The position numbers and the translations under genes were made by a program. The notes beneath the pieces are model-generated. The model did no database searches. It was not told where the DNA came from and saw only the letters and a list, made by a program, of their open reading frames with translations. A DNA stretch of 64,000 bases from Pseudomonadota bacterium (GTDB taxonomy: Bacteria > Pseudomonadota > Alphaproteobacteria > Rhodospirillales > Magnetospirillaceae): positions 102,575 to 166,574 of the forward strand of contig JAJYTF010000007.1 in NCBI GenBank assembly GCA_021793155.1, in the 5' to 3' direction. Shown one piece after another: positions 53,199-63,242 of this stretch. How positions within the stretch are numbered: the first letter of the stretch is position 1; each line of letters opens with the position of its first letter.

Positions 53199-53711
53199 CT
53201 AATGGCAGGCCCGCCAGAGCTTCTCGGTGCTGTCGGTCAGCAGCGTGACGCGCACACGGGCCGTTCCCGCCCGTTCGAACCCGAGCAGGCGGGCCGCCCG
53301 CCTGGAAAGTTCGATCAGGCGTCCGCGGACGAACGGCCCGCGGTCGTTCACCCGCACCACCACCGACTTCCCATTGTCGAGATTGGTCACCGATACGATG
53401 CTGGGAAGTTGCAAGGTACGATGCGCGGCTGTCAGGGCCGTCTCGTCATAGACTTCGCCGTTGGCGGTAAGATGTCCGTTCAGCGCCGGATCGTACCACG
53501 ACGCGATGCCCTGGGCCTGGTAATGCCAATCGGCTTTCGGATAATACATCCTGCCATTGATGCTGTACGGCCCCCCGACCCGGCAGACCCCGGTTTCGCC
53601 CGATGAAGCGCCGCCTGCTGCGGGCTCCGTATGGTCCGAGATCGTATTCGCGCAGGCGGCAAGACCTGCAGCCACCCCCATTGCACCAAGAATCCGTATG
53701 AACTTCCGCAC
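53199..53711 (-). CDS. Second RlpA-like double-psi beta-barrel lipoprotein
   Basis: A 170-residue lipoprotein with lipobox LAAC, followed by a DPBB domain: QGIASWYDPALNGHLTANGE, HRTLQLPSIVSVTNLDNGK and VRVNDRGPFVRGRLIELS. There is no SPOR domain, unlike the RlpA at 39645, so it may not be targeted to denuded septal glycan. The start is taken as GTG 53711, because it opens the signal peptide and has GGGGG about ten bases upstream. The frame also begins at TTG 53750. Lytic activity is inferred from the fold. Confidence 0.85.
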   Translation of the reverse strand: MRKFIRILGAMGVAAGLAACANTISDHTEPAAGGASSGETGVCRVGGPYSINGRMYYPKADWHYQAQGIASWYDPALNGHLTANGEVYDETALTAAHRTLQLPSIVSVTNLDNGKSVVVRVNDRGPFVRGRLIELSRRAARLLGFERAGTARVRVTLLTDSTEKLWRACH

Positions 53712-54019
53712 GGAACCGTTTCCCCCGCCGCTATTCGGAGACTGATGCAAAGAAGTTACCGGCGGATTACGGCTGCGCTATATTCCCGATGGCCAGGGGC
53801 GAAAGATCGACGTCGACAGCATGGGCCTTCCGCAACTCGAAAATTTCTGGCCGATGATGCGCTCTCGATGACGCGCTGGCCGGAGACGGGCGGACCCTCT
53901 GGTCCCCAATTCGCGACCATCCTGGCCAATCCCGTCAGCGTGGTAAAAACAGGTGACAGCGGCGGAAGGACCGACGACAGTGCCGCTCCCAATCGATTCT
54001 TGAAAGCAGTTCCCGGCCC

Positions 54020-54811
54020 ATGTCCCGCTCCATCGACCGTCTGCTTGCCATCATGGCCCGTCTGCGCGCCCCCAAAGGCGGCTGCCCATGGGATCTCCAG
54101 CAGACCTTCACCTCCATCGCCCCGCATACCATCGAGGAAGCCTATGAGGTGGTCGAAGCCATCGAAACCGGCGACCGGCGAAGCCTGAAGGACGAACTGG
54201 GAGACCTGCTGTTCCAGGTGGTGTTCTATGCCCAGATGGGCGCCGAGGAGGGATGTTTCGATTTTGAAGCGATCACCGCGGGCATCTGCGACAAGATGGA
54301 GCGCCGCCACCCTCATGTTTTCGGTGCGGCCAAGGTTCCCGATGCCATGGCACAGACCATCCAATGGGAAGCACAGAAGGCCGCCGAGCGTGCCGCCAAG
54401 GCGGACGGCAAGCCGCATAGCGCGCTGGACGGCGTCTCCACTGCCCTGCCCGCCCTCACCCGCGCGCTGAAGCTGCAGGCGCGGGCCGGGCGCGTCGGCT
54501 TCGACTGGCCCGACCCGGCCCAAGTGATCGACAAGATCGCCGAGGAACTCGACGAAGTCCGAGCCGAAATCGCCGAAGGGGCGGACAAGGACCGGACAGA
54601 AGATGAAATGGGCGATTTGCTGTTCGCTTGCGTAAATCTTGCCCGTAAGCTCAAGATCGATCCGGAAACGGCGTTGCGCCGTGGCAATCGCAAGTTCACG
54701 CGGCGCTTCCGCTTCATCGAGGAAGGCCTGGCGGCCGAGGGGCGTCGGCCCGAAGATGCCACCTTGGAGGAGATGGAAGCCTTATGGGTGGCGGCCAAAC
54801 GCCGGGAATAG
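54020..54811 (+). CDS. mazG: Nucleoside triphosphate pyrophosphohydrolase MazG
   Basis: A 263-residue protein with two all-alpha MazG modules: CPWDLQQTFTSIAPHTIEEAYEVVEAI with ExxE12-28ExxD-type ligands (DELGDLLFQVVFYA), and EELDEVRAEIAEGADKDRTEDEMGDLLFACVNLA (given partly). It hydrolyses canonical and damaged NTPs, and in E. coli also lowers ppGpp under starvation. Length is usual. The 269 bases upstream hold no clear gene. ATG 54020 is the family start (MSRSIDRLL). Confidence 0.95.
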   Translation: MSRSIDRLLAIMARLRAPKGGCPWDLQQTFTSIAPHTIEEAYEVVEAIETGDRRSLKDELGDLLFQVVFYAQMGAEEGCFDFEAITAGICDKMERRHPHVFGAAKVPDAMAQTIQWEAQKAAERAAKADGKPHSALDGVSTALPALTRALKLQARAGRVGFDWPDPAQVIDKIAEELDEVRAEIAEGADKDRTEDEMGDLLFACVNLARKLKIDPETALRRGNRKFTRRFRFIEEGLAAEGRRPEDATLEEMEALWVAAKRRE

Positions 54812-54834
54812 AAAGGGGGCAAGAGGATGGTCAA

Positions 54835-54908
54835 CTGTCATCCTGACGACCGGAGGGAGGAAGGATCTCGTGGAGGCGGGAGATCCTTCCCTGCCCTCAG
54901 GATGACAG
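54835..54908. repeat. REP-like palindrome overlapping the start of the lipoprotein gene
   Basis: A long inverted repeat with ends CTGTCATCCTGA and TCAGGATGACAG and inner GGAAGGATCTC/GAGATCCTTCC arms. It is of the same family as the elements at 18091 and 59424. The ATG of the downstream gene (54902) is part of the right arm, so initiation may be affected by the hairpin. Confidence 0.75.
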
Positions 54909-55519
54909 TGGCGTTCTTTGCGCTGGCCGCCCTTCTCGCCGCCTGCTACCTGCCCAACAACTTCAAGGCGGAGGTACGGCTGGGCCGCAATGGCGATTTC
55001 GGCCTGCGCTATATCGGCGAGCTGGTCTGGGCACCGCTGTACCGCGACATCCAGCAGCACCGGCTGAAAGCGGACGAAATTCCGCAAAAGGTGGCCGATA
55101 TCCAGCAGGACCTGGCCCGCGACCCCAAGTTCAAGACCATCGAATCCCTGGGTGATGGGCGCTTCAAGGTCGATTACGAACGGGAAGGCCATCTGAACGC
55201 CACCGGACTGGTAACCTTCGTCCGGCGCAACGCCATCATACTGGCGATCCATGCCACCCCCGATGGACGAATTACCATCGACGGCAATACCTTGAAGCCT
55301 AGTGACGCCCAATCGGCCACCACCATGGGCCTGGACGTCAAGGGAGAGTTCCGCGTCGTTACCGATGCGGTGGTGTTGGAACACAATGCGACCACGGTCA
55401 AACCGTTCGGCCGCTATCTCTTATATATCTGGACCATTCAGAACGCATTTTCTCCGGCGCCGCACTTCGTCATGCAACGCGAAGGAGCATGGCCCGTCAG
55501 TCCACAGGAGCACCAATGA
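54902..55519 (+). CDS. Hypothetical lipoprotein
   Basis: A 205-residue lipoprotein: AFFALAALLAAC gives a lipobox with Cys15, and the rest is soluble (FKAEVRLGRNGDFGLRYIGELVW, KTIESLGDGRFKVDYE, TGLVTFVRRN, TMGLDVKGEFRVVTDAVVLEHNA). The order of strands recalls LppM/DUF3153-like lipoproteins, by eye only. The start, ATG 54902, lies in the arm of a REP element; the frame is also open to 54827, but that part encodes the repeat. It ends in an ATGA overlap with the SDR gene. The function is not known. Confidence 0.65.
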   Translation: MTVAFFALAALLAACYLPNNFKAEVRLGRNGDFGLRYIGELVWAPLYRDIQQHRLKADEIPQKVADIQQDLARDPKFKTIESLGDGRFKVDYEREGHLNATGLVTFVRRNAIILAIHATPDGRITIDGNTLKPSDAQSATTMGLDVKGEFRVVTDAVVLEHNATTVKPFGRYLLYIWTIQNAFSPAPHFVMQREGAWPVSPQEHQ

Positions 55520-56304
55520 CCAACCTCGCCAACGCAACCGTCCTGATCACCGGCGCCACTTCGGGCTTTGGCGCCGCCGCCGCCCGGCGCTTCGCTGCCG
55601 ACGGCGCCAAGATCGTCCTCGTCGGCCGCCGCACCGAACGCCTGCAGGCAATGAAGGCCGAGTTGAACGGGCCCGTCTTTCCCCTGGCCCTCGACGTCCG
55701 GGACCGCCAGGCGGTGTCCGAGGCGATCGCCGGCCTGCCCGCCGAGTTCGCCCGCGTCGACGTTCTCGTCAACAGCGCCGGCCTTGCGCTTGGCCTGGAA
55801 ATGGCGCCCAGGACCTCGCTCGACGATTGGGACGACATGGTCGACACCAATATCAAGGGCCTGATGTACTGCACGCGGGCGGTGCTGCCCGGCATGGTCG
55901 AACGCAAGCGCGGCCATGTGATCAATCTGGGTTCGGTGGCCGGCACCTATCCCTACCCGGGCGGCAATGTCTACGGCGGCACCAAGGCCTTCGTCGAACA
56001 GTTTTCGCTGGGTCTGCGGGCAGACCTGCTGGGCAGCGGCGTCCGGGTGACCAATGTGGAACCCGGCATGTGCGACACCGAGTTCTCGGTCGTCCGCTTC
56101 AAGGGCAACGAGGGCCAGGCGGCGAAGGTCTATCAGGGCATGAAGCCGCTTTCCGCCGACGACGTGGCCGAATGCATCCACTGGGTGGCCGCCCTGCCCG
56201 AGCACGTCAACATCAACCGCATCGAGGTGATGCCGGTCCAGCAGGCGTTCAACGGTTTTGCGGTTAGCCGCGTTTCCGCCGGCACCACCGATGCGGCGAG
56301 GTAG
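55516..56304 (+). CDS. Short-chain dehydrogenase/reductase, YdfG-like
   Basis: A 262-residue Rossmann oxidoreductase. ITGATSGFGAAAARRFA is the cofactor-binding TGxxxGxG, RRTE follows strand 2 (favouring NADP), NSAGLALG is the NAG-type motif, and Ser, Tyr and Lys of the catalytic set lie in GSVAGTYPYPGGNVYGGTKAF. It resembles the 3-hydroxy acid dehydrogenase YdfG (LALGLEMA, EPGMCDTEFS). It would reduce malonic semialdehyde or oxidise L-allo-threonine and similar acids. AGGAG precedes ATG 55516. Overlap with the lipoprotein gene suggests joint translation. Confidence 0.9.
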   Translation: MTNLANATVLITGATSGFGAAAARRFAADGAKIVLVGRRTERLQAMKAELNGPVFPLALDVRDRQAVSEAIAGLPAEFARVDVLVNSAGLALGLEMAPRTSLDDWDDMVDTNIKGLMYCTRAVLPGMVERKRGHVINLGSVAGTYPYPGGNVYGGTKAFVEQFSLGLRADLLGSGVRVTNVEPGMCDTEFSVVRFKGNEGQAAKVYQGMKPLSADDVAECIHWVAALPEHVNINRIEVMPVQQAFNGFAVSRVSAGTTDAAR

Positions 56305-56316
56305 AGCTCGGCGTCC

Positions 56317-57096
56317 TCAGTCTCTCACCAGCGGCGCCAGCGCATCCCAGCTGGCGCGCCCGGGGGTCAGCAGCATACCGCCGTTGGCCGGCTGCGGGCG
56401 ATAGGGCTGGCCGTCCATGAGGGCGCTGTAGCCCCCGGCCTCCTGGTGGAGCAGAACGCCGGCGGCGTGATCCCATGGCCGCAGGCGGCGGAAATGGGCG
56501 AACTGCATGCGGCCTTCCACCAGGGCAAGGTAGTCATGGGCCGCGCTACCCTGGTTGACCAGGCGGGCCACCGCCTTGGTCAGCAGGGCGCGGGCCCGCC
56601 ATCCGGCCGAGCCGGCCATGGTTGCCAGCGGTCCCTCGGGCGATACCTTCAGCCTTCGCTCGCTCATCCAGGCCCCGTCGCCCGCTGCGGCGATGGCGGT
56701 ACGGTCAGCTAGCGGGTCGTGGATCCAGCCTTGCACGGTCCGACCGTCCACCACCAGCGCGACAATCACCGCGAACAGTTCGCTGCCTTTGGCAAAATTC
56801 GCCGTGCCGTCCACCGGGTCGATGATCCACACCGGGCCGTCGTCGGCCAGCCGGTCGAGCACCGCCGCATCAGCCGCCACCGACTCCTCGCCCACCACCA
56901 GAGACCCGGGCAGCAGGTCGCCCAGCCGGCGTGTCAGATCCCGTTCCGCTTCGGTATCGGCCACCGTCACCAGGTCGCCCGGGCGTTTTTCCCGCACCTC
57001 GCTCGCGGCCAGCCGCCGGAACCGCGGTAAAATGACCGACTGGGCCACTTCCCGAATGACGGAACCGACGCGCGACGGATCGACGATCGTCATCAC
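56317..57096 (-). CDS. Inositol monophosphatase-family phosphatase
   Basis: A 259-residue Mg2+-dependent phosphatase of the IMPase/CysQ/HisN superfamily. [16 protein letters not shown] and [17 protein letters not shown] are the metal-binding motifs. Which of inositol phosphate, PAP or histidinol phosphate is the substrate cannot be told. It overlaps the end of hflX by four bases (ATGA type), so it is the third gene of hfq-hflX-IMPase. The start is ATG 57096 or the second Met. Confidence 0.9.
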   Translation of the reverse strand: MMTIVDPSRVGSVIREVAQSVILPRFRRLAASEVREKRPGDLVTVADTEAERDLTRRLGDLLPGSLVVGEESVAADAAVLDRLADDGPVWIIDPVDGTANFAKGSELFAVIVALVVDGRTVQGWIHDPLADRTAIAAAGDGAWMSERRLKVSPEGPLATMAGSAGWRARALLTKAVARLVNQGSAAHDYLALVEGRMQFAHFRRLRPWDHAAGVLLHQEAGGYSALMDGQPYRPQPANGGMLLTPGRASWDALAPLVRD

Positions 57097-58391
57097 TGCC
57101 GCCGTTCGAAACGCGCCGCATCCGCGGCGTCGAGACGCACCACCAGATGGGCGTGGCTCTCGTCATCCTCCCGCCGCAGAACCTCGCCATGGCGGTACAG
57201 CCAGGCGATCGCGGCTCCGTCGGTCAGCGGAACGTCGACATCCACAACCTGGCGGTCGGCCGCCAGGGTTCGATCCAGCAACCCCAACAGATTTTCCAAT
57301 CCCTCGCCGGTCTTGGCCGAAACCGGCACCAGCCGGGGGTCGCGCTGCGCCTGATTGCGTACTTCGTCGGGCCGTGGGCCCGCCAGCAGATCGGTCTTGT
57401 TCAACACCTCCACCAGGCCGCGGTCCACCACCTCGGCGACGCCCAGTTCGCGCAGCACGGCTTCCACGTCGGCACGCTGTGCCTCGCTGTCCGGATGGGC
57501 GATGTCGCGGACATGCACGATGATGTCGGCCTCCAACACTTCCTCCAGGGTGGCGCGAAAGGCGGCCACCAGTTCATGCGGCAGGTCCGAGACGAAACCC
57601 ACGGTGTCCGACAGTATGACCATGCGGCCCGAAGGCAGCGCCAGAGCCCGCATGGTTGGATCGAGGGTGGCGAACAACTGGTCCCTGGCCAGCACGTCGG
57701 CCCGGGTCAGAACGTTGAACAGCGTCGATTTGCCGGCATTGGTGTAGCCGACCAGGGCGACAATCGGATAGGGCACCCGCCGTCTCGCCTTGCGATGCAA
57801 CTCGCGGGTCCGCTTGACCTCCTCCAGTTCCTTTTTCAGCCGCACGATCCGTTCGCCGATCAACCGCCGGTCCGCTTCGATCTGGGTTTCGCCCGGGCCG
57901 CCGAGGAAGCCGAAGCCGCCGCGTTGGCGTTCCAGGTGGGTCCAGGATCGGACCAGCCGCGAGCGCTGGTATGACAGCGCCGCCAGTTCCACCTGCAGGC
58001 TGCCTTCCCGGGTCCGCGCCCGGGCGCCGAAAATTTCGAGAATCAGGCCCGTGCGGTCAATGACCTTGGCATTCCAGGCTCGTTCCAGATTGCGCTGCTG
58101 CACCGGAGAGAGATGAGCGTCGACCACCACGAGCCCGATCTCTTTCTCCTTCACCAGGGTCGACAGGCGCTCCACGGTGCCCTGGCCTAGCAGGGTCGCC
58201 GGGCGCGGCTTGCCCAGCGGCACCGTCTCGGCAGCGACGATGGTCAGATCGATGGCCTCGGCCAGACCGACCGCCTCGGCCAAACGGGCCTCAGGATGCC
58301 GTCCGGCGTCGCCGGTCCGCGGCGCCGGATGAACGACCATCGCATGCGATGGCGGCGCAGCGCCGCCACCGTCACCTTGCCCCAAGGACAC
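57093..58391 (-). CDS. hflX: Ribosome-associated GTPase HflX
   Basis: A 432-residue GTPase that splits stalled 70S ribosomes under stress. The HflX N-terminal domain ([34 protein letters not shown]), the helical linker with [19 protein letters not shown] and the G domain (G1 [10 protein letters not shown]3 DTVGF, G4 NKTD) are present. It starts with GTG in TAGTG, overlapping the hfq stop by one base, so its translation depends on hfq. An acidic/basic N-terminal extension of about 30 residues is probably disordered. Confidence 0.95.
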   Translation of the reverse strand: MSLGQGDGGGAAPPSHAMVVHPAPRTGDAGRHPEARLAEAVGLAEAIDLTIVAAETVPLGKPRPATLLGQGTVERLSTLVKEKEIGLVVVDAHLSPVQQRNLERAWNAKVIDRTGLILEIFGARARTREGSLQVELAALSYQRSRLVRSWTHLERQRGGFGFLGGPGETQIEADRRLIGERIVRLKKELEEVKRTRELHRKARRRVPYPIVALVGYTNAGKSTLFNVLTRADVLARDQLFATLDPTMRALALPSGRMVILSDTVGFVSDLPHELVAAFRATLEEVLEADIIVHVRDIAHPDSEAQRADVEAVLRELGVAEVVDRGLVEVLNKTDLLAGPRPDEVRNQAQRDPRLVPVSAKTGEGLENLLGLLDRTLAADRQVVDVDVPLTDGAAIAWLYRHGEVLRREDDESHAHLVVRLDAADAARFERRQ

Positions 58392-58645
58392 TACTCTTCC
58401 ACGCCCTCTTTGATCGGTGGTTCGAACAGGCTGATGGGTGCGCCCGGCATCACGGTCGAGATGGCATGCTTATAAACCAGCTGCGTGTGGCCGTCGCGGC
58501 GCAACAAGACTGAGAAATTATCAAACCAAGTAACGATACCTTGGAGTTTTACCCCATTCACAAGGAAAATCGTCACAGGTGTCTTGTTTTTTCGGATGTA
58601 GTTCAGGAACACGTCCTGAACATTTTGATTTTTTTCCGATGACAT
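58391..58645 (-). CDS. hfq: RNA chaperone Hfq
   Basis: An 84-residue Sm-like protein. [22 protein letters not shown] is the Sm1 motif and [11 protein letters not shown] is Sm2 with the KHA motif. It forms a hexamer that pairs small RNAs with mRNAs. The short acidic tail (IKEGVEE) is typical for alphaproteobacteria. It leads the hfq-hflX-IMPase unit. The promoter should lie in the 79-base gap to the HAD gene or further upstream. Confidence 0.97.
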   Translation of the reverse strand: MSSEKNQNVQDVFLNYIRKNKTPVTIFLVNGVKLQGIVTWFDNFSVLLRRDGHTQLVYKHAISTVMPGAPISLFEPPIKEGVEE

Positions 58646-58724
58646 GGTTGTGGCTCGTTGTTATTGCGGTGGCCGAAGCCCGGCCAAGATTGCCGAAGTT
58701 GCCCCTAACGCCACTTCGTTAGCA

Positions 58725-59405
58725 TCAAATCGGGGATATGGGAACCAATAGTTCGCTGACAAGATCGGTGAAGTCACCGCAACAAAGGATGTGCCGGTGC
58801 GGGGGATGGAGATCGAACTCTCCGTCGCGCCACGACTCCTCCCGCATCAGGATACCGACACAGCCGGCGTTGGCCGCGCATTCCATGTCCACGGCCGCAT
58901 CGCCGACGAACCATACGCCATCGGTGTCCGTCACCCCGATGGCATCGAGCACCAGTCGCACCGGGGCGGCCGACGGCTTGTCGGCGGGGGCGTCGGTGGC
59001 GCCGATCAGGCACTCGAACAGCTTGTCCCAACCCAGGTGGCAGGCCTCCTCGCGCAGGAACCGCCCGTTCTTGTTGCTTACCACGGCCATCTTCACCCCA
59101 AGGGCCGACAGCCGCCGCAGCATGGCGTCCACCCCCGGCAAAGGACAGAGATAATCGAGGTGGATGGCGGCAAAATTCCGGTAGAACACATCGCGTGCTT
59201 CGGTCCACCGGTCACCGAACAGAGAGGGAAAGGAATCCCGCAGCGACAAGGCGACCCGCCGCTTGACCTCGTCCATGTCCCATTCGGCATGCCCCATGGC
59301 AGTCAGGGTGGCGTTCATCGCCGCCTGGATACAGGCCCAGGAATCCACCAGGGTATTGTCCCAGTCGAAAATCACCGCCCGCGGCGGGGATAATGGCTCA
59401 GTCAC
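58725..59405 (-). CDS. HAD-superfamily phosphatase (Gph-like)
   Basis: A 226-residue haloacid-dehalogenase-type phosphatase: motif I DWDNTLVDSW, motif II VVSNK, motif III Lys in ADKPSAAP and motif IV WFVGDAAVDMECA. The helical cap (about 20-85) places it near phosphoglycolate phosphatase and PgmB. DWDNT in place of DFDGT at motif I is a mild variation. The gene sits between the aminotransferase and hfq on the minus strand, overlapping the aminotransferase stop by four bases. The substrate is not known. Confidence 0.88.
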   Translation of the reverse strand: MTEPLSPPRAVIFDWDNTLVDSWACIQAAMNATLTAMGHAEWDMDEVKRRVALSLRDSFPSLFGDRWTEARDVFYRNFAAIHLDYLCPLPGVDAMLRRLSALGVKMAVVSNKNGRFLREEACHLGWDKLFECLIGATDAPADKPSAAPVRLVLDAIGVTDTDGVWFVGDAAVDMECAANAGCVGILMREESWRDGEFDLHPPHRHILCCGDFTDLVSELLVPISPI

Positions 59406-60355
59406 TTGGGCGCTCCGGCACCGTTGTCACCCCGAGCACCATTGTCCCGAGCAGAGCGAGGGATCTGGTTGCCCCACCGGTACCCGTCCTTCCTGCGGTC
59501 GTCGGAATGACAGGCCATGGCCTGCAGATACGCGTGATGCAATGCCAGGGTCACCTGTCCGGGGCGGCCGTCGGCGATCTTCTGGCCGTCAATCGAGACC
59601 ACCGGCAGCACATAGCTGGTGGTGCTGGTCAGAAACGCCTCTCGCGCCGCCTTGGCCTCGGCGACGGTGAATGGCCGCTCACCGACCTTGAGGCCGGCGC
59701 CGACGGCAAGGTGAAGCACGGCGGCCCGCGTTATGCCGCTCAGGATGGCGTTCTCCAGATTGCGGGTGACCAGTTCGCCGTCCTTGGTGACGATCCAGGC
59801 ATTGGTCGAGGTTCCCTCGGTCACCCGCCCGTCCGCGTCGACCATCCACGCCTCATAGGCGCCGCCCTGGCGCGCGATCTGCTTGCCCAGCACGTTCGGC
59901 AGCAGGCTGACGGATTTGATGTCGCACCGCTGCCAGCGGATGTCCGGAATGGTCACCACCGCCGCTCCCTTGGCCCGCACGTCCGCGGGTACCGGCCTCG
60001 CCCGGCGCACGGTCATCACCAGGCTGGGCGTCACTCCGGCGGGAAAGGCGTGTTCGCGCCGGGCCACGCCGCGGGTGATCTGCAGATAAAGCATACCGTC
60101 AGCAAGTGTGTTGCGGCGGATGAGCTCGCGCATCACCAGCTGCAAGGCGCGCCGTGCCATCGGCCAGGCGATGGACAGTTCCCGCAGCGAGCGGTCCAGC
60201 CGGTCGAGATGCGGCCCCTCATCGACCAGCCGGCCACCGACGAAACCCATCACTTCGTAAACCCCGTCGGCGAACTGATAGCCGCGGTCCTCGATATGCA
60301 CCTCGGCCTCGCGCAAAGGAACATAGCGACCGTTGACATAGGCTATGCGCGACAT
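59402..60355 (-). CDS. dat: D-amino-acid aminotransferase with a REP-derived C-terminal tail
   Basis: A 317-residue class IV PLP aminotransferase. Catalytic Lys147 lies in CDIKSVSLLPNVLGK; YVNGRYVPLREAEVHIEDRGYQF and EGTSTNAW are further class IV blocks. It interconverts D-alanine and D-glutamate for the cell wall. The last 35 residues or so (from CHSDDRRKDG) are read from a palindromic repeat and are absent from the usual 280-290-residue enzyme. It sits one base from trkA in the conserved ntrYX-trkA-dat-hfq order. Confidence 0.92.
   Translation of the reverse strand: MSRIAYVNGRYVPLREAEVHIEDRGYQFADGVYEVMGFVGGRLVDEGPHLDRLDRSLRELSIAWPMARRALQLVMRELIRRNTLADGMLYLQITRGVARREHAFPAGVTPSLVMTVRRARPVPADVRAKGAAVVTIPDIRWQRCDIKSVSLLPNVLGKQIARQGGAYEAWMVDADGRVTEGTSTNAWIVTKDGELVTRNLENAILSGITRAAVLHLAVGAGLKVGERPFTVAEAKAAREAFLTSTTSYVLPVVSIDGQKIADGRPGQVTLALHHAYLQAMACHSDDRRKDGYRWGNQIPRSARDNGARGDNGAGAPK
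59424..59514. repeat. REP-like palindrome inside the 3' end of the aminotransferase gene
   Basis: The ends GTTGTCACCCCGAGC and GTCGGAATGACAGG with inner GAGCGAGGGATCTGG and CGTCCTTCC arms form an imperfect repeat like those at 18091 and 54835. It lies inside the coding frame and adds about 30 codons before the stop. Confidence 0.65.
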
Positions 60356-60356
60356 G

Positions 60357-61733
60357 TCAGAAGAACTCCAGCCGTACCGAAAACAGCTTCTCCACCTTTT
60401 TAACCGCCTCGGCGGCAGCGAACAGCACCACCCGGTCGTTGGCCTGCACGATCGTCATGCCACGCGGACTGATCACCTTTCCATCGCGGACCAGCGCGCC
60501 GACCAGGACACCTTGCGGCAGCTTGATCTCCTTCAGCGGCTTGCCCACCAGGGGCGAGGTTTCCAGCGCGTCCACCTCCATCAGCTCGCCGAAACCCTCG
60601 TGCAGGGAATGCACCGCATGGACCCGGCCGCGGCGCACATGATGCAGGATATTGGAGACGGTAATGGCGCGCGGCGAGATCACCACGTCGATACCCAGCT
60701 GGCTCATCAAGGTCGCATAGTCGGTCTTGTTGACCAGCGCCATCACCCGCTTGCTGCCCATGCGCTTGGCCAGCAGCGCCGACAGGATGTTGGTCTCGTC
60801 GTCATTGGTCACCGCGACGACGGTCTCGGCCGAGCCGGCGCTGGCTTCCTCCAGGATGTCGGAATCCAGCACGTCGCCGTTGATCACCACCGTCTGCTCG
60901 AGGTTACGGGCCACCTCTTCGGCCCGCTCGCGATCCAATTCGATGATCTTGGCGCTGACGCCGGAAGGCAGGGCTTCAATCTGCTGGGCCAGGAACTGTC
61001 CAATATTGCCGCCGCCGAATATGACGATGCGCCGCGCCTCAGGCTCCTCATGGCCAAAGGCGGCCATGGCCCGCCCGATATGCAGGGTATCGACGACGAA
61101 CATCACCTCGTCGCCGGGCAGCATCTGGTCTTCGGCCGTCGGCACGATGGCCCGGCCGTCCCGCACGATGCCGACGATGACGATGTTGAGGTCGGGGAAC
61201 AGCACCGTCAGCTGCCGCAATGGCGTATTGACCAGCGGCGTGTCCTCGGTGCAGCGCACGCCGATCAGCCGCACCCGGTCGCCGGCCAGGGGAATGACCT
61301 CCATGGCGCCGGGCACCTGCAGGCGGCGGACGATGGCGCGCGCCACCTCGATCTCCGGCGAGATGATAACGTCGATGGGCAGGTGATCGTGGGAGAACAG
61401 GTTCGCCCAAAAGGGCTGCAGATAGCTCTGGTGCCGCACCCGGGCAATCGTGGTGGTGACGTTGAACAGTGAATGGGCCACCTGGCAGGCGACCATGTTC
61501 ACTTCGTCGGCGGCGGTCACCGCGATGATCATGTCGGCGTCGGCCGCGCCCGCCTGCTCCAGCACCGGCGGATGCGAGGCATGCCCCAGGATGCATCGCA
61601 CATCCAGACTGTCGCTGACTTTGCGCACCAGTTCCGGCCGCTGGTCGATGATGGTGACGTCGTTGTGCTCTTTGGCCAGGTAGCGGGCGATGTTGAACCC
61701 GACCTGCCCTGCCCCGCAGACGATGACTTTCAT
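60357..61733 (-). CDS. trkA: Trk system potassium uptake regulator TrkA
   Basis: A 458-residue peripheral membrane protein with two RCK modules: KVIVCGAGQVGFNIARYLA and RRIVIFGGGNIGQFLAQQI are the two NAD-binding motifs, each followed by a TrkA_C domain. It gates the TrkH potassium channel in response to nucleotide. No trkH gene is in the window. The order ntrX-trkA-dat is typical for alphaproteobacteria. A stem-loop separates it from ntrX. Confidence 0.96.
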   Translation of the reverse strand: MKVIVCGAGQVGFNIARYLAKEHNDVTIIDQRPELVRKVSDSLDVRCILGHASHPPVLEQAGAADADMIIAVTAADEVNMVACQVAHSLFNVTTTIARVRHQSYLQPFWANLFSHDHLPIDVIISPEIEVARAIVRRLQVPGAMEVIPLAGDRVRLIGVRCTEDTPLVNTPLRQLTVLFPDLNIVIVGIVRDGRAIVPTAEDQMLPGDEVMFVVDTLHIGRAMAAFGHEEPEARRIVIFGGGNIGQFLAQQIEALPSGVSAKIIELDRERAEEVARNLEQTVVINGDVLDSDILEEASAGSAETVVAVTNDDETNILSALLAKRMGSKRVMALVNKTDYATLMSQLGIDVVISPRAITVSNILHHVRRGRVHAVHSLHEGFGELMEVDALETSPLVGKPLKEIKLPQGVLVGALVRDGKVISPRGMTIVQANDRVVLFAAAEAVKKVEKLFSVRLEFF

Positions 61734-61791
61734 TGCCGCCTATCCATCATTCTTTTCACCGCCGGGTCGCCACGTCGCCAAGAAGAGATTC

Positions 61792-61813
61792 AGGCCGGCT
61801 TCGCCGGCCTTTT
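61792..61813 (-). terminator. Perfect GC hairpin between ntrX and trkA
   Basis: AGGCCGGC pairs with GCCGGCCT across a TTC loop. On the plus strand it is followed by TTT; on the minus strand, the direction of transcription here, it is followed only by a loosely T-rich stretch. It may end or dampen transcription from ntrYX into trkA. Confidence 0.45.
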
Positions 61814-61853
61814 CCCTTGGCCGCCTGGCGGCTTGACAGCTGATCAAATTCCA

Positions 61854-63231
<1,378 letters not shown>

Positions 63232-63242
<11 letters not shown>

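Noticed and set aside
53744-53873. Short plus-strand frame reading LRYIPDGQGRKIDVDSMG before mazG
   Set aside because: It looks protein-like but is only about 40 codons, begins after a stop, has no start signal and matches no family I can name; it could be a gene remnant but is not supportable.
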